From the NCBI GenBank assembly GCA_965243415.1, contig OZ251549.1, forward strand, positions 1,798,001 to 1,862,000: a stretch of 64,000 nucleotides of DNA, written 5' to 3'. Origin of the DNA: G965204755 sp965243415. GTDB lineage: Bacteria; Acidobacteriota; Vicinamibacteria; Marinacidobacterales; Marinacidobacteraceae. Both the position numbers and the translations under genes were made by a program. Positions within the stretch are counted from its first letter, which is position 1. Each line of letters starts with the position of its first letter. Below are positions 24,968 through 34,175 of the stretch, piece by piece. The notes under the pieces were generated by a model that saw only the letters and a program-made list of their open reading frames with translations, was not told where the DNA came from and ran no database searches.

Positions 24968-25678
24968 ATGGGGCCGGTCCACTTCGTTCTCGTCCGGCCC
25001 GCCCGCCCGGAGAACATCGGGGCGGTGGCGCGGGTCCTGGCGAACACCGACCTCGCCGAACTGCGGCTGGTGGAACCGGGCGACTGGCGCACCGTCGAGG
25101 CCTTCCGGAGGGCCTGGCAGGCGGAGGAGGTGCTGGAGTCCGCCCGGGTCTTCCCGGACCTGGCCGCGGCGGTGGCGGACTGCCGGCTGGTCGCCGGCCT
25201 CAGCGGCCGGGGCGGCGACCGCGTCCGGCACCTGACGCCCCGGGCGCTCGCCGGCGAGATCGCCGCGGTCGAGGGCCCGGCGGCGGTGGTGTTCGGCAAC
25301 GAGGCGACCGGCCTGACCCTGCGGGAGCGCTCGCTCTGCGGGCGGCAGGTGCGGATCCCCGCGTCGCCGCGGCAGCCCTCGCTGAACCTGGCCCAGGCGG
25401 CGATGGTGGCCGCCTACGAGATCTACCTGGCCCGGGGCGACGCGCCGCCGGCCCCGGCCCCGCCGCTGCGGGCGCCGGCGGCGGAGAGCGAACGGGCGCT
25501 CGCCCTGCTGCGCGACTCCCTGACCGCCGTCGGGTTCCTCCCCGCGCAGAAGCCGGAGGTGCGTTTCGCCGAGTGGCGCGAGTTGTTCGGCCGCGCCGGC
25601 CTCAGCGAGCGGGAGACGCGGCTGCTGATGGCCCTGGCCCGGCGCCTGTCCGGAGTCGCCCGCGCCGCCGGCCGCTGA
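24968..25678 (+). CDS. trmJ: tRNA 2'-O-methyltransferase, TrmJ/SpoU family
   Basis: A SPOUT methyltransferase using S-adenosylmethionine. The N-terminus is HFVLVRPARPENIGAVARVLANT; the trefoil-knot motifs are VVFGNEATGLT and IPASPRQPSLNLAQAAMVAAYEI. A ~75-residue C-terminal extension fits TrmJ, which methylates position 32 of tRNAs, better than TrmL. The last ~80 bp are repeated 175 bp downstream. Confidence 0.88.
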   Translation: MGPVHFVLVRPARPENIGAVARVLANTDLAELRLVEPGDWRTVEAFRRAWQAEEVLESARVFPDLAAAVADCRLVAGLSGRGGDRVRHLTPRALAGEIAAVEGPAAVVFGNEATGLTLRERSLCGRQVRIPASPRQPSLNLAQAAMVAAYEIYLARGDAPPAPAPPLRAPAAESERALALLRDSLTAVGFLPAQKPEVRFAEWRELFGRAGLSERETRLLMALARRLSGVARAAGR

Positions 25679-25774
25679 CCGCCGCCGGCTGTTGCTTGCT
25701 CGACGCCGCCGCTCGGCGCGTGAGAGGCGGCCGCGCCGGAGTTCGGCACCCCGGACTCGATCCTCCGGTTCGGC

Positions 25775-25866
25775 GTCGCCGAGCGGGAAAACCCGGCTGC
25801 TGATGGCCCTGGCGCGGCGGCTGTCCGGGGTCGCCCGCGCCGCCGGCCGCTGAGTACCGCCGGCGG
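25775..25866 (+). pseudogene. Duplicated 3' end of trmJ
   Basis: A near-copy of the last ~80 bp of trmJ including its stop (TGA at 25851, exactly 175 bp after the trmJ TGA at 25676). It encodes RLLMALARRLSGVARAAGR again, with scattered substitutions. No start or upstream gene body accompanies it. Confidence 0.85.
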
Positions 25867-25897
25867 GTAACGCCGCCCGGCGGGCGCGGGGACGGGG

Positions 25898-26572
25898 TCA
25901 GTCGTCCAGGTTGGCGCCCAGGAACTCGAGGACCCGCTTCCAGGCGTCGGCGGCGGCTTCTTCGTCGTACGCCTCGGGACGCCGGTCGTTGAAGAAGGCG
26001 TGCCCGATGCCCGGGTAGGTGTGGAAGTCGGTCTCCACGCCGGCCGCCTTCAGCGACCCCTCGAGTTCCGTCACCGCGTCCGCCGGCACGAAGTCGTCGT
26101 TCTCGGCGAAGAGTCCCAGGACCGGACAGCGGATGGCCTCGTAGTCCGGTTCGACCTTCGGATGGATTCCGTAGAAGTCCACGCAGGCGCCGATGCGGGC
26201 CGACTTGCTCGCGGCGAAGAGCGCCAGTTGTCCGCCCATGCAGAAGCCGACCACGCCCACCGAGGTGCCGCCGGTGAGGGAGGCCAGGTAACCGGCCGCG
26301 CCCCGCAGGTCGTGCTCCGCCCGTTCGACTTCGAGCGCCATGAGCAGTTTCCCGGCTTCGTCCGGGGAGGCGGTCTGCTCCCCGTGGAAGAGATCCGGCG
26401 CCAGGGCGGTGAACCCGGCGGCGGCGAAGCGGTCGGCGACTTCCCGGATGTGGCCCACCAGACCCCACCATTCCTGGATGACGAGGACGCCGGGGCCGGG
26501 GCGGTCGGGCTCGGCCAGGTACCCCTTGGCGGTGCCGCCGTTCGCGGGAAAGGAAACCATGCGGGAACTCAT
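25898..26572 (-). CDS. Dienelactone hydrolase family protein
   Basis: An alpha/beta hydrolase of 224 residues. The catalytic Cys lies in GFCMGGQ, the Asp in ENDDFVP and the His in GIGHAFF, with the DLH-typical IQEWWG near residue 34. The ATG at 26572 has AGGAGG seven bases upstream, which decides it over a second ATG at 26560. No signal peptide, so cytoplasmic. Physiological substrate unknown. Confidence 0.92.
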   Translation of the reverse strand: MSSRMVSFPANGGTAKGYLAEPDRPGPGVLVIQEWWGLVGHIREVADRFAAAGFTALAPDLFHGEQTASPDEAGKLLMALEVERAEHDLRGAAGYLASLTGGTSVGVVGFCMGGQLALFAASKSARIGACVDFYGIHPKVEPDYEAIRCPVLGLFAENDDFVPADAVTELEGSLKAAGVETDFHTYPGIGHAFFNDRRPEAYDEEAAADAWKRVLEFLGANLDD

Positions 26573-26767
26573 CGAAACACCTCCTCGGGGCGGGCGAACG
26601 ATCCTAACAGTCCCCCCGGCGGCCGGGCACCCGGCGGCGCCCCCGGAGGCCGCGGGAGGGAAGGCCGGTCGGCGGTACTGGTATCTTGGCCGGCTCCCCA
26701 GCCGCTGCCGACTCTCCGGCCCCGACGAGCCGCGGTCCGCCCCGGGGCGCGAAAAGGAAGGACGCCG

Positions 26768-28450
26768 TTGAGCCCACTCGCAGCCACGCTTCTTTGCTTC
26801 GGCCTCTACTGGTTGGGATACCGGTTCTACGGCCGGCGGATCGCCCGCCGGGCATTCGAACTCGACGACTCGCGCCCCACCCCGGCCCACGAGTTCGCCG
26901 ACGGCCGCGACTATGTAGCCACCGGCAAGGCGGTCGTCTTCGGCCACCACTACGCCTCCATCGCCGGCCTGGCCCCGATGCTGGGGCCGGCGATCGCCGT
27001 GATCTGGGGCTGGGTCCCGGCGATGATCTGGGTGGTCATCGGGACGCTGCTGGTGGGAGCGGTGCACGACTTCTCCGCGCTCTGCGTCAGCATCCGGGCG
27101 CGCGGGCGCTCCATCGGGCGGATCGCCGAGGACATCCTGGGGAGGCGGGCCAAGTTCCTCTTCCACGCGCTCATCGTCTTCCTCATCGGACTGGCCATGG
27201 GCGTCTTCGTGCAGGTGGTCGCGCAACTGTTCTCGGAGACCTTCTACCCCGAGGCGGTGACCCCGAGCACCGCGGTGATGGTGCTCGCCGTCGCCATCGG
27301 CTTCCTCTCCTACCGGAAGGGCGTCGGCCTGAAGGTGCTGGTGCCGATCGGAGCGGCGCTGCTGTTCTTCAGCATCTGGCTGGGCTCGGTGATCCCGGCC
27401 CCGTCACTCTCCGTCGAGCACTGGAGTTACCTGCTGCTCGCCTACGCCTTCTGCGCTTCGGTGCTGCCGGTGTGGCTGCTGCTGCAGCCGCGGGACTTCC
27501 TGAACTCGATCCTGCTCTACCTGGCGCTCCTCGGTGTCTTCGTTTCCTTCCTCATCCAGAACCCGGACTTCGCCGCCCCGGCGTACAACCCGCAGCCCGC
27601 CGGCGCGCCGCCGATCTACCCCTTCGTCTTCATCGTGATCGCCTGCGGCGCGGTCTCCGGTTTCCACGCGCTGGTGTCCTCCGGGACCACCGCCAAACAA
27701 CTGAACCGGGAGAGCGACGCCACCTTCGTCGGCTACGGCGGGATGATCGGCGAGAGCCTGCTCGGCCTCTCCGCGGTCCTGGCCACGACGGCCGGTTTCG
27801 CCACCCGCCACGACTGGAACGAGCACTTCTCCAACTGGACCAACGCGAACGGGCTCGCCGCCAAGTTGAACGCCTACATCGAAGGCACCGCGAACTTCCT
27901 CACCACGATCGGGATCCCCACGGAGGCCGGGAAGGCGTTCATGGCGCTGGTGGCGGTGTCCTTCGCGCTGACCACGCTCGATTCCGCCACCCGCATCCTC
28001 CGCTACAACCTCGAGGAGATCTCGCAGAGCATCCGCGTCCCGGCGATCGGGAACCGCTACTTCGCCTCCCTCCTGTCGGTGGGGATCATCGGGTTCTTCG
28101 CGCTCCTGAAGGTGAACGGCGTTCCGGCGGGGACGGCGCTGTGGGCGCTGTTCGGCACCACGAACCAGATCATGGCGGGGCTCACCCTGCTGTCGGTGAC
28201 GCTGTACCTCTACTTCCGCAAGAAGCCCTGGCGGTTCGCCGCGGCGCCGATGGTGTTCATGCTGGGCACCACCATCGCGGCGATGCTCTACAACATCCGC
28301 CTCTATGTCACGGACGGCAGTTGGCTGCTCCTCGGCGTGGGCGGGGCGGTGCTGCTGCTCGCGCTCTGGCTGGTCGTCGAAGCGGTGCTGCGTTTCACCC
28401 GCGACCGGGAAGCGGCCCAGGCCGGCATCCGCCGGGCGTTCCCCGACTGA
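26768..28450 (+). CDS. cstA: CstA family carbon-starvation / pyruvate-peptide transporter
   Basis: A 560-residue polytopic membrane protein with CstA hallmarks: FADGRDYVATGKAVVFGHHYASIAGLAPMLGPAIAVIWGW near the N-terminus, GAVHDFSALCVSIRARGRSIG, and SGFHALVSSGTTAKQL. CstA proteins import peptides or pyruvate in studied bacteria. I chose the TTG at 26768 with GGAAGGA five bases upstream; it starts just before the first membrane helix. Divergent from the hydrolase gene. Confidence 0.9.
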   Translation: MSPLAATLLCFGLYWLGYRFYGRRIARRAFELDDSRPTPAHEFADGRDYVATGKAVVFGHHYASIAGLAPMLGPAIAVIWGWVPAMIWVVIGTLLVGAVHDFSALCVSIRARGRSIGRIAEDILGRRAKFLFHALIVFLIGLAMGVFVQVVAQLFSETFYPEAVTPSTAVMVLAVAIGFLSYRKGVGLKVLVPIGAALLFFSIWLGSVIPAPSLSVEHWSYLLLAYAFCASVLPVWLLLQPRDFLNSILLYLALLGVFVSFLIQNPDFAAPAYNPQPAGAPPIYPFVFIVIACGAVSGFHALVSSGTTAKQLNRESDATFVGYGGMIGESLLGLSAVLATTAGFATRHDWNEHFSNWTNANGLAAKLNAYIEGTANFLTTIGIPTEAGKAFMALVAVSFALTTLDSATRILRYNLEEISQSIRVPAIGNRYFASLLSVGIIGFFALLKVNGVPAGTALWALFGTTNQIMAGLTLLSVTLYLYFRKKPWRFAAAPMVFMLGTTIAAMLYNIRLYVTDGSWLLLGVGGAVLLLALWLVVEAVLRFTRDREAAQAGIRRAFPD

Positions 28451-28504
28451 TCGTTCCCGGTCTGCTCGTTCCCGGACCGATCGTTTCCAAACCGATCGTT
28501 TCCC
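28445..28504. repeat. 15-bp tandem repeat across the cstA stop
   Basis: Four 15-bp units (consensus GACCGATCGTTTCCC with changes) run at 28445, 28460, 28475 and 28490. The first covers the cstA stop codon. The period is a multiple of three, but the stop lies within the first unit, so it does not extend the protein. Confidence 0.8.
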
Positions 28505-28546
28505 CCTGAATCCGGGACGGGCCGCGGCCGCGGGCGGCCCTCCCGG

Positions 28547-29593
28547 TCAGCGGCGTCGGCTCTGTGACCGGAGTCGGGGCCCGACGCTCTCGGTGACTTC
28601 CCCGGCGCGCACCTCGACGAACCGCCACTGGTCGGCCACCGCCTGCGTGGCGCTGCGGAAGATGTAACTCCAGGGATCCACGATCGGGTGGATGATGAGC
28701 AGCACCGGCCCCGGCGCCACCCCTTCGACCAGGAATCTCCCTTCGGCGTCGGCGAAGGCCCCCGGCCCCGGGCGGGCCTTCCCGTCGGCGACGCGGACGG
28801 TCTGCACGAAGGCGTGCGCCGCCGGCGTCCCCCAGGTGTTCCGCAGTTCCCCCCGCACCGCACCCCGGCTCTCCAGGAATCCGGGCGCCGGATAGAGCAG
28901 GGACACCGCGGTCCGGTCGTCGTCGGTGAGCCGGGCGTCGGTGTCTCCCCGGGACATCACCGGGTCCGGGCTCTCCGGGAACCCGGGGAGTTCGTCCCGG
29001 TCGTAGTCGGGGAGGGCGGACCGCGAGTCGGCGAACGGTTCCGTGTGTCCGAGCCCCAGGCAGTGCCCGATCTGGTGGAGGAGGCTCGCCTCCAGGCGGC
29101 GCGTCGAGATCTCGGCGGCGCGCAGCGCGGCGCGATTCAGTTCGATGTCGCAGGAGAGGATGAGGCCGCCGCGGATGGTGGCGGAGTTCGTGGCGAGCGC
29201 TCTCGGCCGGGCGGTCAGCGGCGGGAAACCGGAAACCCCGATGGTGTTGAGGCCGTCGTCGTCCGCGCCCCAGTCGCGCTCCACCGGGCGTTCGTCCAGC
29301 GCCAACCGGATGGCCGCGGTGGGGACGGCGTTCCAGCGCTCGAGCGCCGAACGCACCGCGTCCCGCCAGTCCCCCCCGTCGCTGAAGGTGATCCCGTCGT
29401 CGTTGGCGTTCTCCAGCAGGCGGAAGGTGATCCCTTCGGGGCCGGTCAGCCAGCGGGGCGCGTCCTCCGGCCCGACCGACTGGTATCTGGGGTCCCGGAA
29501 GGAATAGCCCTCGGCGATCCCGGCGTTCCCGAGGCCGGCGAGGGCCAGGGCGATCCCCGCCGCCCGGAGGCGCCGGGCCCGGCTCGCGCTCAT
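28547..29593 (-). CDS. Secreted matrixin-like protein with Gln for the catalytic Glu
   Basis: A 348-residue protein: signal peptide, M10-type core, and a C-terminal beta-rich domain like carboxypeptidase-regulatory modules (GAFADAEGRFLVEGVAPGPVLL). The zinc motif at residue ~172 reads LLHQIGHCLGLGHTE: all three His ligands and the Gly are kept, but HExxH has become HQxxH through a GAG to CAG-type change. A Met-turn candidate follows (SPDPVMSRG). The paralogue upstream keeps HEIGH. It is probably catalytically dead or strongly impaired, perhaps a binding protein or regulator. It overlaps the lipoprotein gene by 4 bp. Confidence 0.85.
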   Translation of the reverse strand: MSASRARRLRAAGIALALAGLGNAGIAEGYSFRDPRYQSVGPEDAPRWLTGPEGITFRLLENANDDGITFSDGGDWRDAVRSALERWNAVPTAAIRLALDERPVERDWGADDDGLNTIGVSGFPPLTARPRALATNSATIRGGLILSCDIELNRAALRAAEISTRRLEASLLHQIGHCLGLGHTEPFADSRSALPDYDRDELPGFPESPDPVMSRGDTDARLTDDDRTAVSLLYPAPGFLESRGAVRGELRNTWGTPAAHAFVQTVRVADGKARPGPGAFADAEGRFLVEGVAPGPVLLIIHPIVDPWSYIFRSATQAVADQWRFVEVRAGEVTESVGPRLRSQSRRR

Positions 29594-30141
29594 CCGACGG
29601 TGCAGGCGGTGGCGTCGCAGCGGACCGGCACCGGGTCGCAGCCGCCGGCGTCCACCAGCAGTTCCAGCCGGCCCAGGAAGGAGATCGTCAACGCGTCCTC
29701 GTGACCGTCCGCGGTGACCCGGGGCGCGAGGTCGGAGACGAAGGCCAGCGGGCGGGAGTTCGAGGGGATGACCGTGATGTTCGAGAGCGAATCGTCGTGC
29801 ACGCCGCCGTAGTAGGGATCGACCAGGGTGATCCGCGCCCCGTCCGCCGCCGAAGAGACGCGGAGGTGCGCCGCCCGGAGACCGCTCTCCGGGTCCCGGA
29901 CCCCGCGATGGACCGCCGACACCTCGAGCCGCGGGCAGGCGGCCTGCGCTGCGGGGGCCTCGGGCGGGGCGCCGGCGCGGTTCGGGGGTGGTTCGGCGGC
30001 GGCGGTCGCGGGCGCGGCGGGAGGCGTCCCCGTCGGCGGCTCGGCGCACCCGGCCAGCAGGCCGACGACGAGCGGCAGCGGGCCCGAGAGGATTCCCCGC
30101 CGCCTCCGGCGGATCGCTGCCGTCGCGTTCCGCCGGCTCAT
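29590..30141 (-). CDS. Putative lipoprotein between two matrixin genes
   Basis: A 183-residue protein. After a basic N-terminus (RRNATAAIRRRRR), a hydrophobic stretch ends in LLAGC, a lipobox, followed by a Pro/Ala-rich linker and a C-terminal ~100-residue domain (HLRVSSAADGARITLVDPYY, FLGRLELLVDAGGCDPVPVRC) with four Cys. Overlaps both neighbours by 4 bp, so the three genes are translationally coupled. Not recognised beyond the lipoprotein signal. Confidence 0.75.
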   Translation of the reverse strand: MSRRNATAAIRRRRRGILSGPLPLVVGLLAGCAEPPTGTPPAAPATAAAEPPPNRAGAPPEAPAAQAACPRLEVSAVHRGVRDPESGLRAAHLRVSSAADGARITLVDPYYGGVHDDSLSNITVIPSNSRPLAFVSDLAPRVTADGHEDALTISFLGRLELLVDAGGCDPVPVRCDATACTVG

Positions 30142-31343
30142 CGGGGCGGGCGCTCCTCGCGGTTTCGATGGAGGGCCAACTCCCCCACCGCGGTCGTCTC
30201 CCCCGGCCGCGCCTCGGCGAAAGTCCAGACATGGGGGAACCGGGTCGCCCACTCGCCGGCGTCGCTGTCGAAGCCGTGCGAGATCGCGATGACGAACGGA
30301 TGCACCCAGAGCAGGACCGGCCCGGCCCGGACGCCTTCCACCAGGAAGAGTCCGTTCCGGTCGGCGAACGCCCCGGGGCCGGCGCGCGCGCCCGTTCCCG
30401 GGGACTCGCCCTCCCCGCTCTCCGCCCCGCCGATCTCGATGACCTGGACATAGGCGAAGCGCGCCGGTTCCCCGTCCCGGAAACGGAGCGTCCCGGTGAG
30501 GTTCCCGGTGGACTCCCGGAACCCCGGCGCCGGGTAGAGCAGCGAGACCGCCACCTCGTCGTCCGGGGTGAGGAAGGACCGCTGCCGCCCGTACGACATG
30601 ACCGGGTCGGAGTCGAAGCCGGTCAGGTCGAGGGGCAGGCCGTAGTCGAAGGGCATCGGCAACTCCACCGAGTGCAGCAGCCCCAGGCAGTGGCCGATCT
30701 CGTGGAGCAGGAGCCGGTCGAGCGCTTCCGGCTGCGTTTCCCAGGGCGCGTCCACCCGGTGCACCGGGTTCAACTCGACATCGCAGGAGGTGATCCGGCC
30801 GCCGGTGAACTGCCAGGCGGCGAAACCGGAGTAGGGGAAGTCGTTGCGGGCGAAGTAGGAGGAGAACCCGATGGTGTTCCGGCCGTCGGAGCCGGAGGCT
30901 TCCATCTGCTTCAGGTGGTCGCGCTCGAGCGTGAGCACCGGGAGGGCGGTCTCCACCTCGTTCCACTGGCGGAAGGTGTCCTCGACGACGGCGCGCCAGG
31001 GGCCGTGGTCGGGGAAGTACTCGGCCGGCAGGCTGTCGTTCTCCAGCAGGTGGAAGCGCACCGGGAGGTCGGCTCCGGGCCAGCGGAAGGCGCCCTCTTC
31101 GCCGGCCACCGTCCGCCCCAGGTGTTTCAGTCGGTAGGCGTCGGCGGTCGGGGCCGCCGGCAACGCCGAGAACAGCGCCAGCGCGGCCGCCGCGGCGACG
31201 ACGCCGAGCGCCCGGCGGGGGCGGCGCGGAACTCCGGGATCCGTTCGGGAGCGAACCGTTCGGGAGCGATCGGCGGCGACGCGATCCGACTCGAGAGTGG
31301 GCGCGCCCCGGCGGCGACCGGGACGCCGGCGGGGGCGCTCCAT
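30138..31343 (-). CDS. Secreted matrixin-like (M10-type) zinc metalloprotease
   Basis: A 401-residue protein with the complete motif LLLHEIGHCLGLLHSVE near residue 212 and a Met-turn candidate DSDPVMSYG. The C-terminal module (GAFADRNGLFLVEGVRAGPVLLWVHP) matches that of the paralogue at 28547-29593. The hydrophobic signal segment starts only after ~45 Arg/Pro-rich residues, so the true start may lie further in. First gene of a three-gene operon. Confidence 0.85.
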   Translation of the reverse strand: MERPRRRPGRRRGAPTLESDRVAADRSRTVRSRTDPGVPRRPRRALGVVAAAAALALFSALPAAPTADAYRLKHLGRTVAGEEGAFRWPGADLPVRFHLLENDSLPAEYFPDHGPWRAVVEDTFRQWNEVETALPVLTLERDHLKQMEASGSDGRNTIGFSSYFARNDFPYSGFAAWQFTGGRITSCDVELNPVHRVDAPWETQPEALDRLLLHEIGHCLGLLHSVELPMPFDYGLPLDLTGFDSDPVMSYGRQRSFLTPDDEVAVSLLYPAPGFRESTGNLTGTLRFRDGEPARFAYVQVIEIGGAESGEGESPGTGARAGPGAFADRNGLFLVEGVRAGPVLLWVHPFVIAISHGFDSDAGEWATRFPHVWTFAEARPGETTAVGELALHRNREERPPR

Positions 31344-31531
31344 TCGGCGACCGATGCTACAACAGCCCGGCGCCCGCCGACCGGCGCTCCGCCCCCCGGA
31401 TTCCGGGCCCCGGTCAGGCGCCCCCCGGTTCCGGTCGCCGACCCGTCGGGCTGCCTGTCGGGCGGCGTTTCCCGGGGCCGGCCTCCGCCTCGATCCCCGA
31501 AGGGAAGGCGGGCGTTCGGTATGATGCGGGC

Positions 31532-32122
31532 ATGAGGCAGCACCGTCGGTTCGGGGCCGGTCGGCCCTCCCTCGCGCCGGGGTTCCTGGGGTTCGCGGTC
31601 CTGCTCGCGGCGCCCGGCGCGGCGCAGCACGATCCCGGCGACCCGTTCGGGCCGCTCGGCCTGGAGCGCCTGGCGGACCTGGCCACTTCGGTGGTGGTCG
31701 GGACGATCGAGGCGGCGGAAGGCGAGTGGAACTACGACCGCACCCGCATCCACACCCGGTTCACCCTCGCCGTGGAGCGCGTCCTCGCCGGGCGCGCCTC
31801 CGAGAAGGCCCACTTCCGCGTCCTCGGCGGCACCGTGGGCGAGACCACCGTCATGGTCTCGGAGATGCCCCGGTTCTCCGTCGGGGAGCGGGTGGTGGTC
31901 TTCCTCCGGGGCAGCGGCGGGCGGATGCCGTCGGTCGTCGGCGGCCCGGAGGGGAAGATCGCGCTCGACCGGGGCGACGGGCCGGCGGACCCCGGGGAGG
32001 AAGCGGCGCTGCGCCTGCTGGCTCCGCTCCGGGTCCCGGCGGCGGACGGAGCGCGGGCGGACACCGTCATCTCCGGGGTGGACGAACTCGAGGACTTCCT
32101 CCGGGAGCGCCGCCGGAACTGA
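31532..32122 (+). CDS. Secreted protein of unknown function, matrixin neighbour
   Basis: A 196-residue protein with a signal peptide (GFAVLLAAPGAAQ). The core alternates strands: LADLATSVVVGTIEAAEGEWNYD, HTRFTLAVERVLAGRA, FRVLGGTVGETTVMVSEMPRFSVGERVVVFL. I recall this layout in secreted proteins that sit beside matrixin-like genes, and it is divergent from that operon with a 188-bp shared upstream region. No enzyme motif seen. Confidence 0.7.
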   Translation: MRQHRRFGAGRPSLAPGFLGFAVLLAAPGAAQHDPGDPFGPLGLERLADLATSVVVGTIEAAEGEWNYDRTRIHTRFTLAVERVLAGRASEKAHFRVLGGTVGETTVMVSEMPRFSVGERVVVFLRGSGGRMPSVVGGPEGKIALDRGDGPADPGEEAALRLLAPLRVPAADGARADTVISGVDELEDFLRERRRN

Positions 32123-32170
32123 AACCGGGGCTCCGGCCGCGCCCCCGTTCGGGCGGCGTCCCCCGTCCGC

Positions 32171-32998
32171 TCAGCGGGCGCAGGTGAGGTGGCGGCCGCC
32201 GTCCACCGGAACGGTCACCCCGGTGAGGAAGGCGGCGGCGTCGGAGAGCAGGAAGAGCGCGGTCCCGGCGACCTCCTCCGGCGTCCCCACCCGGCCGAGC
32301 GGATGCGTCGTCTTGCTGCGCTCCAGGAAGGCGGCGTAGCGGTCGGCGTCGAGACCCCCGGCGGTGTGCAGTTCGGTGCGGGTGACGCCGGGGTTCACCG
32401 AGTTCACCCGGACGCCCTTCGCGGCGAGTTCCAGCGCGGTACAGCGCGTCAGTTGGTCGAGCGCCGACTTGGAGCAGTTGTAGGCGAGGACGCCGGGGAA
32501 GGAGCGCATCCCGTTCACGCTGGACACATTCACCACGCTGCCCCCGCTCTCGAGGAGGTGCGGCACCGAGAGCCGCAGCAGGTCGAAGACCGCTTCCACA
32601 TTCAGGGCGAACATCCGCCGCCAGCCGGCGAGGTCGGTGTCCTCCACCGTCCCGAAGGCGATGACCCCGGCGGCGTTCACCAGGTGGTGGAGCCCCCCGA
32701 ACCGTTCCACCGTTTCCGAGACCGCCCGCTCCCGGAAGGCCGCGTCCATCACATCCCCGGCGAGGGCCAGCGCCCGCCCGCCCCCGTTCTCGGCATCGGC
32801 CTCGATCTCGCCGGCGACCTCCTCGAGCCGCTCCGCCCGCCGGGCCACCAGGGCGACGCGCGCCCCCTCGGCGGCGAGCCTCCGGGCGGTGGCGCGCCCG
32901 ATGCCGCTCGAGGCGCCGGTGACGATCGCGACCCGATCCTGAAAACGATGCTCGGGAAAACGATGCTCGGGAAGGGGGTTCTCGGTGGGCTGGCTCAT
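32171..32998 (-). CDS. Short-chain dehydrogenase/reductase
   Basis: A classical SDR, 275 residues. Cofactor motif TGASSGIG near residue 29, NAAGV, catalytic Ser in VNVSSVNG, and YNCSK with the catalytic Tyr and Lys. The Arg-bearing ARRAER after strand two suggests NADP(H) preference. The ATG at 32998 has AGGAGA six bases upstream. Its N-terminus carries PEHRF twice, from a perfect 15-bp repeat (32941-32970). Substrate unknown. Confidence 0.9.
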   Translation of the reverse strand: MSQPTENPLPEHRFPEHRFQDRVAIVTGASSGIGRATARRLAAEGARVALVARRAERLEEVAGEIEADAENGGGRALALAGDVMDAAFRERAVSETVERFGGLHHLVNAAGVIAFGTVEDTDLAGWRRMFALNVEAVFDLLRLSVPHLLESGGSVVNVSSVNGMRSFPGVLAYNCSKSALDQLTRCTALELAAKGVRVNSVNPGVTRTELHTAGGLDADRYAAFLERSKTTHPLGRVGTPEEVAGTALFLLSDAAAFLTGVTVPVDGGRHLTCAR

Positions 32999-33112
32999 GC
33001 GGTCTCTCCTGTCGAGGTCGCCGAAACGGCGGCGCGAAGCCGGAACGGGGTCCCGGCGGAGGCCGGCCGCCCCCGGCGCGGCTGAAAGACTACCGGCGCG
33101 GCGGTCGCAGCG

Positions 33113-34123
33113 GTGCCCGAATTCCCCGACCTCGAGGTCTATCGCTCGGCGCTCGCCGACCGGCTGCGCGGCGCCCGGCTGGAGCGACTGGGGATCGCCG
33201 CGCCGCACCTGCTGGCTTCGGTCGAACCGCCGCCGGAAGCCCTCGCCGGCCGCGCCGTCCGGGGCGTCCGCCGCCTCGGCAAGCAGATCGTCCTGCTGCT
33301 GGACGAGGAGGCCTTCTGCTCGGTCCACCTGGCGGTCGCCGGCCGCCTCCACTGGACCGACCCGCCCGCCCCCGGCCGGAAGCCGGCGAAACCGGCGCGG
33401 CTCTCCCCCCGGGGGAACCTGGCCATCTGGGACTTCGCTCTCGCGTCCGGCGCGCCCGGCCAACTGCGCCTGGTCGAGCGCAGCCGGAAGAAGCGCGCCA
33501 CCATCCGCCTGGGCGCCACCGCCGAGGTCCTCGCCGCCCTCGACCCCGGCGGCCTGGAGGTCCCCGGCTCCTCCCCGGCAGCCTTCGCCGCGCGGCTCGC
33601 CGGCTCCACCCGGACGCTGAAGCGGGCGCTGACCGAGCCGGCCCGGTTCGCCGGAATCGGGAACGCCTACTCGGACGAGATCCTCTGGCGCGCCCGCCTC
33701 TCGCCCACGAAGCGCGCCGACCGCCTGACCCAAGCCGAGACCGCCCGCCTCCACGCGGCGGCGGAGGGAGTCCTCACCGAGTGGGCGGCCCGCCTCCGGG
33801 AGGAGTGCGGCGCCGGCTTCCCCGCCGGGGTCACCGCATTCCGCCCGGGCATGGCGGTCCACGGCCGCTTCGGCGAGCCCTGCCCGGACTGCGGGAACGC
33901 GGTGCAGCGGATCGTCCGCGCCGAGAACGAGTGCAACTACTGCCCCGCCTGCCAGACCGGCGGCCGCCTCCTCCGCGACCGCGCCCTCTCCCGCCTCCTC
34001 CGCGACCGCTGGCCCCGCACCGTCCGGGAAGCCGCCGAACGCCGCCGCACCCTCGCCGAGCGGCCGCCGGGAGCGGGCCGGGCGACCACGGGCGCGACTC
34101 CCGGTCGGCGCGGGGGGCGATGA
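33113..34123 (+). CDS. Fpg/Nei family DNA glycosylase
   Basis: Base-excision glycosylase/AP lyase. After the GTG start the protein reads PEFPDLEVY, giving the catalytic Pro2 and Glu3. The conserved Lys is in RRLGKQIVLLL, GIGNAYSDEIL is the helix-two-turn-helix, and the C-terminal zinc finger is CPDCG...CNYCPACQ. A ~55-residue Arg-rich tail follows the finger. MutM versus Nei specificity cannot be told from this; DNA repair role is clear. Confidence 0.92.
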   Translation: MPEFPDLEVYRSALADRLRGARLERLGIAAPHLLASVEPPPEALAGRAVRGVRRLGKQIVLLLDEEAFCSVHLAVAGRLHWTDPPAPGRKPAKPARLSPRGNLAIWDFALASGAPGQLRLVERSRKKRATIRLGATAEVLAALDPGGLEVPGSSPAAFAARLAGSTRTLKRALTEPARFAGIGNAYSDEILWRARLSPTKRADRLTQAETARLHAAAEGVLTEWAARLREECGAGFPAGVTAFRPGMAVHGRFGEPCPDCGNAVQRIVRAENECNYCPACQTGGRLLRDRALSRLLRDRWPRTVREAAERRRTLAERPPGAGRATTGATPGRRGGR

Positions 34124-34175
34124 CGATTCCTGTCGCCCGGGCGCTTTATCCTCTTCCGTCGCTGTCGCCGCACCC

